A stretch of DNA of 64,000 nucleotides, taken from Alphaproteobacteria bacterium. Its GTDB lineage: Bacteria; Pseudomonadota; Alphaproteobacteria; TMED109. The notes beneath the pieces were generated by a model that searched no databases, was not told where the DNA came from, and saw only the letters and a list, made by a program, of their open reading frames with translations. The stretch spans positions 1 to 64,000 of the forward strand of contig JAJDYI010000015.1 of assembly GCA_022825235.1 (NCBI GenBank), read 5' to 3'. Positions 1-8,990 of this stretch are shown here, in pieces. Numbering within the stretch: the first letter of the stretch is position 1; every line of letters begins with the position of its first letter. Made by a program: the position numbers and the translations under genes.

Positions 1-1
1 A

Positions 2-67
2 CGGCCCACCCCGCTCCAGCAACAGGCCTTCAAGCTGCTCGGCGTACGGTTGACGCGTAGCCAGTAG
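2..67 (+). CDS. C-terminal end of an unidentified protein (partial)
   Basis: An open frame enters the window from the left and stops with TAG at 65-67, leaving about 21 codons. The tail (…PLQQQAFKLLGVRL…) has the look of the last residues of some IS4/IS1634-type transposases, but it is too short to assign. It could also be a chance open frame, so this is recorded mainly so that the edge is not read as empty. Confidence 0.25.
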   Translation, partial: RPTPLQQQAFKLLGVRLTRSQ

Positions 68-349
68 CGCGCCGCTGACAATTTATGACTGCCCGCCAAA
101 ACAGGCTCTTACTTCTTCCACTCTCTGGAACTTCAGCCTAGACGGTACCGCAGCGGCACTTGCCAGCCGACGTGGCCAGCACGAGTTGCAGAGCGCACGT
201 CCGACGCGCAATCGGGCCGAGTGCTTATCGCCCGCAGTCCCACATGCCGGACCGGACGGCAGAATGCGCCCAGCGATCTCTCGGCGGCGTGGTCCCCCGG
301 ATTGTGCCGGTGTCGCTACACGCGCCAACCGCGTGGGTGCATGGGCGTC
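68..349. other. No gene seen
   Basis: The sequence between the left-edge fragment and the stop of the O-methyltransferase holds only short overlapping open frames on both strands, with no ribosome site or recognisable protein. I see no terminator or repeat in it. Confidence 0.5.
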
Positions 350-1015
350 TCACCCGAGTTTGCGCGCAATCGTGAGGCCGTCTCCGACGGGCAGCATGCA
401 GAGATCGATGCGGGCATCGTCCCGGAGCTTGGCGTTGAAGGCGCGGAGCGCCAACGTGTCGTCGGAACGGTCGCGCTCGTCGGCCACCTGTCCGCTCCAC
501 AGCACGTTATCCGCAAGGGCCAAGCCCCCGGGACGCAGCAGCTCGAGACACCGTTCGTAGTACTGGTCGTAGCCCGTCTTGTCTGCATCAATGAATGCGA
601 AGTCAAACGTGCCGCCACGCCCATCGCGGATGAGGCCCTCCAGGGTGTCGAGCGCGGGCCCCAGGCGGAGCCGAATTTTCGGCGCCACCCCTGCCCCGGA
701 CCAGTAACGCCGGGCGATGGAGGTCCATTCCTCGCTGACATCGCATGCGATGAGCTGCCCGTCCTCGGGCAGGGCGAGGGCGACGCTCAGTGCGCTGTAG
801 CCGGTGAACACCCCGACCTCGATCGCGTACCGCGCACCGATGAGACCGGCAAGAAAGCGCATGAATTGCGCCTGCTCGGGGCCAATCTGCATCCCCGCAT
901 GCTCCAGGGAGGCGGTCTCTGCACGCAAGCGCCGCTGTACGTCGGTTTCCCGAACCGAAACCTGGCGCAGGTAAGCTTCGATCGTGTCATTCAGGCGGAT
1001 GGCGCGGTTCGACAT
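350..1015 (-). CDS. SAM-dependent O-methyltransferase (caffeoyl-CoA OMT family)
   Basis: The 221-residue protein is the size of the class I, metal-dependent O-methyltransferases related to caffeoyl-CoA and catechol O-methyltransferases. They move a methyl group from S-adenosylmethionine to a hydroxyl of a small, often catecholic, substrate in the cytoplasm. The SAM loop EVGVFTGYS lies near residues 66-74. FIDADK (141-146) and the later ADN (168-170) carry the acidic and Asn residues that bind the divalent cation in this family. The frame stays open upstream to 1438, but the family N-terminus (MSNRAIRLND) begins at 1015, so that start was chosen. It is divergent from the SDR at 1525. The substrate cannot be told from sequence. 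Confidence 0.85.
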   Translation of the reverse strand: MSNRAIRLNDTIEAYLRQVSVRETDVQRRLRAETASLEHAGMQIGPEQAQFMRFLAGLIGARYAIEVGVFTGYSALSVALALPEDGQLIACDVSEEWTSIARRYWSGAGVAPKIRLRLGPALDTLEGLIRDGRGGTFDFAFIDADKTGYDQYYERCLELLRPGGLALADNVLWSGQVADERDRSDDTLALRAFNAKLRDDARIDLCMLPVGDGLTIARKLG

Positions 1016-1524
1016 GTCATTTGTCCCGTCAACAGGGGCAGCACGAATCTGTCGGATTCTAGAGGTGCAGGCCGCCCACCCCACGTCCGGCACCGCTGTC
1101 CCGGGAACGCGGCGCGGAGGCTCTGCCGCGACGATTGCGGGCGGCGATATCCACGAAATCGCGGACACCTGGCAGCACTGTCGGGCAGACACGGAACGCT
1201 CCGGAATTCCCGGAACCGATGGCACGCGCGGCCAGGCTCGCCACGGTGTCCCCCAGCGGCACTGCGGACGGCGGCACGCCAGGCGGGCCGGGGGCGACTG
1301 GCCATAGGGTCCCGCGTTGAAGCTGGCGGCAGCGGCCAAGCGCTCATCGAACATCCGTATAGTGCTGTCCGCATCAGATGCGCTGCAGCTCTGGACGCCA
1401 ACGTCGATTCCCGCGCCGGTGCGGCGAGCCGACGCCACGGGTCCGGCGGATGGGTCCGAGGGACTGCGGGCGCAGGCAGGATGCGCGCCGGGGCCCTGGT
1501 GCCGGCTGGGCGGGAGACGGAACC
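1016..1524. other. Divergent intergenic region, no gene seen
   Basis: About 500 bases separate the starts of the O-methyltransferase (minus) and the first SDR (plus). Open frames here are extensions or shadows of the neighbours. Both promoters should lie in this stretch, but no strong -35/-10 pair or operator is evident. Confidence 0.45.
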
Positions 1525-2355
1525 ATGTACGATTTGCACGGCAAGGTAGCGCTGGTGACGGGCGCCGGCGGCGAGCAGGGCATGGGGCGCGCCATCGCCC
1601 GGCGCCTGGCGCAGGAAGGCGCAGACGTCGGCATCAATGACGTCGTCGAGCGGCGCGGGGGCTCGTCGGGCTGGACCGGCCTGCCCGACGTTGAGCGCGA
1701 GATTGCAGCTTCGGGCCGCCGCGCGCTCAGCGTCGTCGCCGACGTGTCAAAGGCGCGAGAGGTCGACGCCATGGTCAAGCAGGTGCGCGACCATTTCGGC
1801 CGGATCGACATTCTGGTGAACAACGCCGGAGCGATCGCCGGCCGCGATCGGGTGCCGGTGGTCGATCTTGACGAGGCCGAGTGGGATCGCGTGCAGGACG
1901 TCAACGCGAAGGGGACGTTCCTCTGCTCCCAGGCTGTCGCGCGCATCCTGATCGCCCAGGGCGACGGCGGGCGGATCATCAATCTGTCCTCGGTTTCCGG
2001 CAAGCGCGGCGTCGCCCGTTTCGCCGCCTACTGCGCCTCGAAGTTCGCGGTCCGCGGCTTCACCCAGGCCCTGGCGCACGAACTTGGGCCGCACATGATC
2101 ACGGTCAACGCGATTTGCCCGGGCTATGTCGAAACCGAGCGGGTCGTGGAAATCGCCGCCGCGCTGGCGCCCGAAGGCGTCACGACCGAGGCGCACCATG
2201 AGGCAATGCGGGCCCGAACGGAAACGTACACTCCCCTGGGGCGCGTGGCCAATGCCGAGGATGTGGCCCGGACCGCCGCGTTCCTGGCATCGGCCGAGGC
2301 GGACTTCCTGACCGGTTTGTCGATCACGGTTGCCGGCGGAGCGGTGATGGAATGA
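1525..2355 (+). CDS. Short-chain dehydrogenase/reductase
   Basis: A 276-residue classical SDR, an NAD(P)-dependent oxidoreductase. The N-terminal dinucleotide loop is TGAGGEQGMGRA (about residues 13-24). It is followed by NNAG, a catalytic serine in LSSVSGKRG and the YCASK Tyr-Lys pair. The start at 1525 is preceded by GGGAGACGG, and a longer open frame upstream lacks SDR similarity. The stop overlaps the next SDR start as ATGA, so the two are translationally coupled. With the dehydrogenase and ThDP enzyme downstream it suggests oxidation of a hydroxy-acid or alcohol in a catabolic pathway. The substrate is unknown. Confidence 0.88.
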   Translation: MYDLHGKVALVTGAGGEQGMGRAIARRLAQEGADVGINDVVERRGGSSGWTGLPDVEREIAASGRRALSVVADVSKAREVDAMVKQVRDHFGRIDILVNNAGAIAGRDRVPVVDLDEAEWDRVQDVNAKGTFLCSQAVARILIAQGDGGRIINLSSVSGKRGVARFAAYCASKFAVRGFTQALAHELGPHMITVNAICPGYVETERVVEIAAALAPEGVTTEAHHEAMRARTETYTPLGRVANAEDVARTAAFLASAEADFLTGLSITVAGGAVME

Positions 2356-3164
2356 GCCCGGGCATGGCTGAGCGGCGCCTTGCCGGCAAGGTCGCGCTGG
2401 TCACCGGCGCCGGTGCCCGCGGGTCGCTCACCGGCACCGGGCAGGCGACCGCGATTCTGTTTGCGCGCCACGGCGCCAGGGTCCTGCTCGCCGACCTGGA
2501 TCTCGACCGCGCCCGCGCGACCGAACGGCAAATCGCCGAGGCGGACGGCGAAGCGTCGGTGTTCGAAGCGGATGTGACCGACGAGCGCGCCTGCCTGGCC
2601 TTGATCGAAGCCTGCATCGAGCGGTACGGCCGCCTCGACATCGTGGTCAACAACGTGGGCGCCTTCGGGCCCGGCAAGGTCACGGACATCGAGAGCGAGA
2701 CCTGGGCGCGCGCCCTTGACGGCAACCTCAAGTCCGCCGCCCTCGTCTCCAAGTTCGCGGTCCCGCGCATGGCTGCCGGCGGCGGCGGCTCGATCATTCA
2801 CGTTTCCTCGATCGACGGCCTGCGGGCCGGGGCATCGCACAATGTTCCCTACTCGGTCGCCAAGGGGGGCCTGATCACGCTGACCAAGGCCATGGCGGTG
2901 CATCACGGGCGTGACAACATCCGCGTCAACTGCATCGCGCCCGGACACCTCCACGCCCCCTTCGTGGCCAGCATGACGGAGGAGCAACTGGAGCTGCGGC
3001 GCAAGGCCGGGCCGCTCGGCACCGTGGGCGACGCGTGGGACGTGGCGTGGGCGGCGGTGTTCCTGGCGAGCGACGAGGCGCGCTGGGTCTCGGGAGTCAT
3101 CCTGCCCATCGACGCAGGGCTGTTGGCAGCGACCCCGCTCGCCGTGATCGAGCACCTGACCTGA
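2352..3164 (+). CDS. Short-chain dehydrogenase/reductase
   Basis: A 270-residue SDR whose ATG overlaps the stop of the preceding SDR; an internal ATG at 2364 is an alternative. The cofactor loop (TGAGARGSLTGTGQA) carries a short insertion compared with the usual TGxxxGxG. NNVG, the SSIDG serine and the YSVAK Tyr-Lys pair are present, so it should be active. Two different SDRs encoded back to back suggest successive oxidations of one substrate, or a heteromeric enzyme. Which of these applies cannot be decided here. Confidence 0.87.
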   Translation: MSPGMAERRLAGKVALVTGAGARGSLTGTGQATAILFARHGARVLLADLDLDRARATERQIAEADGEASVFEADVTDERACLALIEACIERYGRLDIVVNNVGAFGPGKVTDIESETWARALDGNLKSAALVSKFAVPRMAAGGGGSIIHVSSIDGLRAGASHNVPYSVAKGGLITLTKAMAVHHGRDNIRVNCIAPGHLHAPFVASMTEEQLELRRKAGPLGTVGDAWDVAWAAVFLASDEARWVSGVILPIDAGLLAATPLAVIEHLT

Positions 3165-3564
3165 CGCCGGCCGGCCCTCCCGCGAACGCCCGCCCGCGAC
3201 CGCGTCTCGGCCGGAAATTCGCCGTCGCCGGGCCTGCGAGGCTCCGACCGGGACGAGCCCTGAATGGACGTCATCGAACGCTCGGGTCCGGAGCTGGCAG
3301 GACCCGCGGGATGCAGCCGGTCGGAATCACTCTCCGCCCCCGGCGCGATGCGCCAGGACAGGCTCCTTCATGGCACCGCGGGGATCCGGTCGCATCGCCG
3401 CGGAGTCGGTCCGGGCCGGCCCGGGTATGGTGCTCTGATCGTCGAACGGCGAATACCGTTTGCCGAATGCCCGCCGGCCGGCGGCGGGCGCGCAGTCGGG
3501 ATCGCAGTCCGGGTGCTGGTCGGCCGCGCCCGGCCCGATGCGGCGCCCGTCCGGGGGAAGTCGG
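3165..3564. other. Intergenic region, no gene seen
   Basis: About 400 bases of GC-rich sequence between the second SDR and the hydroxyacyl-CoA dehydrogenase. Short open frames exist on both strands but none has a ribosome site or a recognisable product. GGGGGAAG at 3553-3560 is the ribosome site of the next gene. Confidence 0.5.
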
Positions 3565-4482
3565 ATGAACCTGCCTGATCCAGCAACCGTCAACCGCGTG
3601 GCATGCGTTGGCGCCGGCACCATCGGCGCCGGCTGGGCCGCCGTGTTCCTGAGCCGGGGGATGTCCGTCGTGGCCTGCGATCCGGCCGACGGAGCGGAAG
3701 ACCGCCTGCGCGCGCTGGTCGCACGTGCCTGGCCGAGTCTGGAAGCGCTGGGACTGGCGGCGGGCGCCGATCCGTCGAAGCTGGCGTTCGAGGATGACCT
3801 CGAGGCGGCTATGGACGGCGCCCAGTTCGTCCAGGAATCTGCACCGGACCATCGCGACCTGAAGGTCGAGCTGGCCGAACGGATCGATCGGCACCTTCCC
3901 GACGACGTGGTCATCGCGAGTTCATCGTCGACGTTCCTGCCGAGCGTCCTGGCCGGCCGCTGCCGGGTGCCGGCGCGCTTCATCATCGGCCATCCGTTCA
4001 CGCCGTCCTACCTGATGCCGCTGGTGGAGGTTGTCGGCGCCGACGCGACGGCAGAGCCGGCGATGGACTGGGCGATGGCGTTTTACCGCCGCGTCGGCAA
4101 GCGCCCGCTCAGGCTGCGCCGGGAGATCGAGCGCTACGTCTCCAACCGGTTGCAGAGTGTCGTGCGGAAGGAAATCGATGCGCTGGTTGCGGCCGGCATC
4201 TGCGACTACCAAGAGGCCGACCAGGCGCTGGTCTACGGACCGGGACTCCGCTGGGCGTTCATGGGCCCGACCCTCGGCCTGCACTTCACGGGTGGCGAGG
4301 GCGGTGTCAGGGGCATGATCGCGCATTTCGGTTGGTCGGGCCCGCCGGAACTCGAAGAAGCGGCGATCGCGACCGTCGACGAGATGACCGGAGACCGCGA
4401 TGCGGACACCCTGGAACGGTGGCGCGACCGGAATCTGGTCACGTTGCTGAAGGCCCTGGAACCCCTCGATCCAGATGCCTAG
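3565..4482 (+). CDS. 3-hydroxyacyl-CoA / L-carnitine dehydrogenase-type enzyme
   Basis: A 305-residue NAD-dependent dehydrogenase of the 3-hydroxyacyl-CoA dehydrogenase superfamily. The Rossmann loop GAGTIGAGWA is at residues 16-25. GHPFTP near residue 143 holds the expected catalytic His, and a helical C-terminal domain follows. The length and the GAGTIGAGWA/GHPFTP signature fit the stand-alone L-carnitine or 3-hydroxybutyryl-CoA dehydrogenase branch rather than the long FadB fusion. The start has GGGGGAAG four bases upstream; the frame is open back to 3460 without support. It sits between the SDR pair and a ThDP enzyme. Confidence 0.85.
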   Translation: MNLPDPATVNRVACVGAGTIGAGWAAVFLSRGMSVVACDPADGAEDRLRALVARAWPSLEALGLAAGADPSKLAFEDDLEAAMDGAQFVQESAPDHRDLKVELAERIDRHLPDDVVIASSSSTFLPSVLAGRCRVPARFIIGHPFTPSYLMPLVEVVGADATAEPAMDWAMAFYRRVGKRPLRLRREIERYVSNRLQSVVRKEIDALVAAGICDYQEADQALVYGPGLRWAFMGPTLGLHFTGGEGGVRGMIAHFGWSGPPELEEAAIATVDEMTGDRDADTLERWRDRNLVTLLKALEPLDPDA

Positions 4483-4638
4483 ACGCATGCCCGGCCGACA
4501 CCCGGGCCGGGCGCCGGACGACCGGTCGGCCCGGTCGCCGCCGGTGCTGCGACCGGGCCGACCATCGCCGGAGCGCCGTTTGCTTTCGCCGGCGGCATTC
4601 GGTCTGATACCGGGCCGCACACGCCGGGGAGGCGCACC

Positions 4639-6315
4639 ATGACCAAGATGACCGGTGGCCGATTTCTCGCCGAGACCGTGCACGGCTACGGCATCACCCA
4701 TGCATTCTTCGTCCCGTACATCGCCCCGCGGGCGTTGATGGAGATGGAGAAACTCGGCATCAGGCGCGTGCAGACCCACGGCGAAAAGGCGGCCGCCTAC
4801 ATGGCCGACGCCTATGCGCGCGCGCGCGGCGGCCCCGGCCTCTGCATGGCGCAGTCGGTCGGCGCGATGAATCTCGCCGCCGGGCTGCAGGACCCCTTCC
4901 TGGCGTGTTCACCGGTCATCGCGATCACCGGGCGCGAGCGCCAGGTCAGCCAGCAGCGCCACGCCTACCAGGAGGTCGATCACGCCGGGCCGTTCTCCGC
5001 GGTGACCAAGTACAGCGCCACGTTGTCCACGCCCGACCAGCTGCCGGCCTACCTGCCGCAGGCGTTTCGCGCGGCGACGTCGGGCACGCCCGGCCCGGCG
5101 CATCTGGACCTGGAAGGGCTGGCCGGTCAGTTCGTCGTGGATGTGGAAGCCGAACTTGACGTCGTGGTCGAGGAGACGTTCGCGCGGGTCCCGCCGTTCC
5201 GGCCCGAGGCCGACCCGGACGCGGTGGCGGCCGCGCTCGCCCTGCTCACCCGCGCGGAACGACCGGTCATCGTGGCGGGCGGCGGCGTGACCGCATCCGG
5301 CGGGGGCGCCGAACTGCGCGCGCTGGCCGAGAAGCTCACGATCCCGGTGGCCACGTCGCTCAACGCCAAGACGATGTTCCCGAGCGACCACCCGCTCGCG
5401 CTCGGGGTCCCGGGATCCTATTCCCGCGCCTGTGCCAACCAGGCCCTGTGCGAAGCGGACCTGGTGTTCTTCGTCGGCAGCCACGCCGGCGGCCAGGTCA
5501 CCAACGGCTACACGATCCCGCCGCGCGGCACGCCGGCCATCCAGCTGGACATCAATCCCGGAGAACTCGGCCGCAACTATCCGCTCGAGGTCGGCCTGCA
5601 GGGAGACGCGCGCAACACGCTCCGCCGCATGCTGGACCGGGCCGAACCCGTCGCCGCCCGCCAGTCCTGGATCGACCGCGTGCAGGAACTGGTGGACGCC
5701 TGGAAACAGGGCGTCAGCGCATTCGCCGCCTCCGACAACGTGCCGATGCGTCCCGAGCGCCTGTGCCGGGAGCTCTCCGACCTGCTGCCGGCCGACGCGA
5801 TTCTCGTATCGGACACCGGGCACTCCGGGGTCTGGACCGGGACCATGCTCGACCTGAAGCACCCCGACCAGCGCTACCTGCGCTGCGCCGGATCCCTGGG
5901 CTGGGGCCTGCCGGCAGCCGCGGGCGCCAAGTGCGCGCAGCCGGACCGCCCGGTCGTGTGCTTCACCGGTGACGGCGGCATCTGGTACCACATCGGCGAA
6001 CTGGACACGGCGCGCAAGTCCGGCATCAACATCGTCGTCGTGGTCAACAACAATCACTCGCTGAACCAGGAAAAGAACGGCGTCGAAGGGGTGTACGGCG
6101 GCCGGACCAAGGGGTCTGACGAACTCTGGCTGTTCCCCGAGACCGATTTCGCGAAGGTCGCCGAGTCGATGGGCTGCTTCGGTACCACGGTGCACAGACC
6201 AGGCGAACTGCAAGGCGCGCTCGAACAGGCGCTCGCCGCGGGAAGACCCGCCGTCGTGGACGTGAAGACCGACGTCGACGGGATTGCGCCGCGGGCCTGG
6301 GTCCCGCGGGCCTGA
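4639..6315 (+). CDS. Thiamine-diphosphate-dependent enzyme (acetolactate synthase / benzoylformate decarboxylase superfamily)
   Basis: A 558-residue protein with the three-domain layout of ThDP enzymes. The N-terminal PYR domain has the activating Glu in HGEKAA (Glu49), the middle domain is Rossmann-like, and the C-terminal PP domain has the GDGG…NNN motif (about residues 443-473) that binds magnesium and diphosphate. Such enzymes cleave or form C-C bonds next to a carbonyl (2-oxoacid decarboxylases, synthases, lyases). There is no FAD-type signature that would single out true acetolactate synthase, and no regulatory subunit gene nearby. The neighbouring dehydrogenases suggest decarboxylation of a 2-oxoacid in a degradative route, which is inference. 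Confidence 0.85.
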   Translation: MTKMTGGRFLAETVHGYGITHAFFVPYIAPRALMEMEKLGIRRVQTHGEKAAAYMADAYARARGGPGLCMAQSVGAMNLAAGLQDPFLACSPVIAITGRERQVSQQRHAYQEVDHAGPFSAVTKYSATLSTPDQLPAYLPQAFRAATSGTPGPAHLDLEGLAGQFVVDVEAELDVVVEETFARVPPFRPEADPDAVAAALALLTRAERPVIVAGGGVTASGGGAELRALAEKLTIPVATSLNAKTMFPSDHPLALGVPGSYSRACANQALCEADLVFFVGSHAGGQVTNGYTIPPRGTPAIQLDINPGELGRNYPLEVGLQGDARNTLRRMLDRAEPVAARQSWIDRVQELVDAWKQGVSAFAASDNVPMRPERLCRELSDLLPADAILVSDTGHSGVWTGTMLDLKHPDQRYLRCAGSLGWGLPAAAGAKCAQPDRPVVCFTGDGGIWYHIGELDTARKSGINIVVVVNNNHSLNQEKNGVEGVYGGRTKGSDELWLFPETDFAKVAESMGCFGTTVHRPGELQGALEQALAAGRPAVVDVKTDVDGIAPRAWVPRA

Positions 6316-6391
6316 GGCGCGGTCTGCTACCGTGAGTCTTGGCCGGCCACCGACCGGAGAAGGGCGTAACCCCGAAAAGGAGCGCGCCGCC

Positions 6392-7738
6392 ATGACCGGA
6401 AAGGACTCCCTCAGCAGACGCCGCTTCCTCGGCACCGGGACGGCGGCCGCGGCCGCGCTGGCCGCCCCCTACGTCAAGCGGGCGCACTCCGCGGGACGGC
6501 TTGAACTCGGTGTGCAGGATCACTGGGTGCCGGGCGTCAACCCGGTGGTGGAGCAGATCTGCACCGACTGGGGCCGGCAGAACAACGTCGACGTCAAGGT
6601 CGACTTCATCACGAGCGTCGGCAACAAGCTGGCGCTGACGGCGCAGGCCGAGGCCCGCGCCGGCACCGGCCACGACATCTTCCAGATGGGGCTGTGGGGT
6701 CCCAGCATCCAGCGGACCAAGCTCGAGCCGCTGGACGACGTCATCGCGGACATCGAGGCGGACGTCGGGATGATGGATCCGGCGGCGAAGTACTGCTTCT
6801 ACATCGACGGCGCCTGGCGGTCGTCTCCGGTCGCCGTCATGGGCCAGACTCACGCGTTCAACAGCCGGATCGATCATTTCCGGGACCTCGCCGAAATCGA
6901 TCTGCCCGACCTCTTTCCGGCCGGCCCGCGCGACCCCGCGAAGGTCGCGACCTGGACCTACGACTCCTTTCTGGTCGCCGCCCAGAAGCTGCATGCGGCC
7001 GGGTACGGGTTCGGCGCGGCACTGTCGCCCACGGCCGACGGCACCTTCTGGCTGGCGCCCCTGTTTGCGGCGTTCGGCGCGGTCCTGGTCAACGCCGACC
7101 GCGAGATCACGGTCGACAGCGATGAAACCCGGGCGGTGCTCGAATACCTGAAAGAACTCAGCCAGTTCATGTCGGACACGGTCTATGCGTGGGATGACGC
7201 GAGCAACAACCGCTGGATGCTGTCCGGCCGGGGGTCCGCGGTGGTCAACCCGCCCAGCCCGTGGGCCGTGGCGAAGCGCGACGCTCCCGAGCTCGCCCCG
7301 CTGATCTGGCACCATGATCTGCCCGCAGGGCCGCGCGGGCGCTTCCGGCACCTCATCCCGAACGGTTGGGGCATCTGGCACTTCTCGGCGAACAAGGACG
7401 CGGCGAAGGACCTGCTGCGGCACATGGCGACGCGCGGGGTGGCAGAGCAGCTGGTCACCGCGAGCAAGGGCTACGAAGCGATCATCTTCGAATCGTTTCG
7501 CGATTTTGGCGTCGTGGAGGAAGCGGGGCCGCCCGCCGGCACGCTCTACAACTACACGCCGCGCGGGGATGAACAGCTCATCCTGTGCGGCACGCCGGCG
7601 CCCAACGATGTCGCCGCGCAAATCTTCACCCAAGGCGTCTTCGGCAATCTGGTGGCGCGGGTCACCGCTCACGACGAATCCCTCGACGACGCCATTGCCT
7701 GGGCCGAGAACGAGCTCGAGGGATTCCTGCGCGGGTAA
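6392..7738 (+). CDS. Tat-exported ABC transporter solute-binding protein (family 1)
   Basis: A 448-residue extracellular solute-binding protein of family 1, the carbohydrate/oligosaccharide type. It begins with a twin-arginine signal (SRRRFLG at residues 8-14, then an Ala-rich hydrophobic stretch ending near AHSA). The mature part contains the usual W-rich elements and ends without a membrane segment. GAAAAGGAGCG precedes the chosen ATG at 6392. No permease or ATPase of the matching type (MalF/MalG, MsiK) is encoded nearby; the ABC genes at 9-12 kb are branched-chain-amino-acid type, which normally use a different binding-protein fold. It is therefore an orphan binding protein in this window. 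Confidence 0.82.
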   Translation: MTGKDSLSRRRFLGTGTAAAAALAAPYVKRAHSAGRLELGVQDHWVPGVNPVVEQICTDWGRQNNVDVKVDFITSVGNKLALTAQAEARAGTGHDIFQMGLWGPSIQRTKLEPLDDVIADIEADVGMMDPAAKYCFYIDGAWRSSPVAVMGQTHAFNSRIDHFRDLAEIDLPDLFPAGPRDPAKVATWTYDSFLVAAQKLHAAGYGFGAALSPTADGTFWLAPLFAAFGAVLVNADREITVDSDETRAVLEYLKELSQFMSDTVYAWDDASNNRWMLSGRGSAVVNPPSPWAVAKRDAPELAPLIWHHDLPAGPRGRFRHLIPNGWGIWHFSANKDAAKDLLRHMATRGVAEQLVTASKGYEAIIFESFRDFGVVEEAGPPAGTLYNYTPRGDEQLILCGTPAPNDVAAQIFTQGVFGNLVARVTAHDESLDDAIAWAENELEGFLRG

Positions 7739-7798
7739 CCGGCAGCAATCTCCCGGCGCGCGACCGTCGCGCCGGGACTGACCAACGGGGAGCGAATC

Positions 7799-8089
7799 AT
7801 GGTCGCTTATGTGATGGGGACGGTGACGATCACCGACGGATCGTGGGTGGAGGACTACATCCCGAAAGTGCAGGCGCAGGTCGAAGCGCACGGTGGGCGC
7901 TACATCGCGCGCAACACCGAGATCGAGAAACTCGAAGGCCCGGCGGAGGTGCCGACCGTGGCGGTCATCATCGAGTTCCCGTCGCTCGCGCGCGCCCGGG
8001 AGTGGTATCACTCGGCGGAATACCAGCCGCAGCTCCGGGCCCGGCAGGCCGGCTCGATCGGCAACCTGATCCTGCTGGAAGGCCTGTAG
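7799..8089 (+). CDS. DUF1330 family protein
   Basis: A 96-residue protein matching the DUF1330 ferredoxin-like alpha/beta fold: MxxYVMGTVTITD at the start, the EGPAEVPTVAVIIEFPS core and the AREWYHSAEYQ segment typical of the family. Members are small cytoplasmic proteins with no agreed function, often encoded beside dehydrogenases and catabolic enzymes. GGGGAGCG lies just before the ATG. It follows the binding protein by about 60 bases and probably belongs to the same transcript. Confidence 0.85.
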   Translation: MVAYVMGTVTITDGSWVEDYIPKVQAQVEAHGGRYIARNTEIEKLEGPAEVPTVAVIIEFPSLARAREWYHSAEYQPQLRARQAGSIGNLILLEGL

Positions 8090-8104
8090 AAGCCGGCCGA
8101 CCGG

Positions 8105-8962
8105 TCAGCGAGCCTCCTCGCCGAAGAACGCGCGCAACTCTGCAACGACCCAATCGGGCCGCTCCTCCGGAATCCAGTGACCGCAGTCCTCCACCACGCC
8201 GCCACGGACGTCGTCCGCGACGCGCCGCCACGATTCGATCGCTGCCTCCCCGCGGCCGCGCCCCATGGCGCCCCCGTAGCACAGGACCGGCATGCCCAGC
8301 TTGCCCTGGGACAGGAATGACCGGTTGTCGGTGACGTCCTGCGGCGTAGCGCGATAGAGGTTGAAGCCGGCGCGCATCGCCCCGGGCTGCCGGTAGGTGC
8401 GCAGGTACTCGCGTTGCGCCGCTTCCGGCACGGCGTCGGGCCGGGCACCCCAGTGTCGGTAGAAGAAGCCCAGGTAGATGTCCTCGCGGCCCTGGGTCAG
8501 CGCTTCGGGAAAGTCCGGTTCCCAATGCAGGCCGTGATGCCATCGGTTCTGGAACATCACCGAGGTGCCGTCTCCCGGCACGGGAACGTCGAACACCGCG
8601 AGACGCTTGACGGCCTCCCGGTGCTGCGCCGCCAGCGCGAAGGCGACCGGCCCGCCCCAGTCGTGCCCCACGACGAAAAACTCGCGCTCGCCGAGCACGT
8701 CATGGACCAGGCGCCAGATATCCTCCGCCAGGGTCTTCTTGTCGTAGCCGCCGGCGGGGCGCGATGAATCCCCCAGTCCCCGCAGATCCGGGGCGATGAC
8801 CCGGTAGTCAGCGGCCAGTTCCGCCATCACGGCGCGCCACATGTACCAGGTCTGCGGCCAGCCGTGGATGAAGACCACCGCGGACCCATGGCCCGCCTGC
8901 ACGTAATGGAGCCGGACGTCGCCCACGTCGGCGTAATGGTGGCGGAGTGATTCCGGCGTCAC
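8105..8962 (-). CDS. Alpha/beta hydrolase, epoxide hydrolase / haloalkane dehalogenase type
   Basis: A 285-residue alpha/beta hydrolase. HGWPQ (residues 33-37) forms the oxyanion region, DLRGLGDS lies at 59-66, and the nucleophile elbow is GHDWGG with Asp101 as nucleophile. The catalytic His is in CGHW (His262). An Asp nucleophile in a GHDWG setting is the mark of epoxide hydrolases and haloalkane dehalogenases, not of serine esterases. It is cytoplasmic, without a signal peptide. It is convergent with DUF1330 and lies just downstream of the liv-type transporter on the same strand. The substrate is unknown. Confidence 0.85.
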   Translation of the reverse strand: MTPESLRHHYADVGDVRLHYVQAGHGSAVVFIHGWPQTWYMWRAVMAELAADYRVIAPDLRGLGDSSRPAGGYDKKTLAEDIWRLVHDVLGEREFFVVGHDWGGPVAFALAAQHREAVKRLAVFDVPVPGDGTSVMFQNRWHHGLHWEPDFPEALTQGREDIYLGFFYRHWGARPDAVPEAAQREYLRTYRQPGAMRAGFNLYRATPQDVTDNRSFLSQGKLGMPVLCYGGAMGRGRGEAAIESWRRVADDVRGGVVEDCGHWIPEERPDWVVAELRAFFGEEAR

Positions 8963-8990
8963 ACGTGGCCGGCCCCGCAGGCGCCGCCAC

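Noticed and set aside
4909-6435. Long minus-strand open frame (508 codons) opposite the ThDP enzyme
   Set aside because: It is antisense to a protein with clear ThDP motifs, in high-GC DNA where antisense frames stay open. The product is Arg/Gly/His-rich with no family resemblance.
6044-8011. 655-codon minus-strand frame across the binding protein and DUF1330
   Set aside because: It covers three real genes on the other strand and has no recognisable domain.
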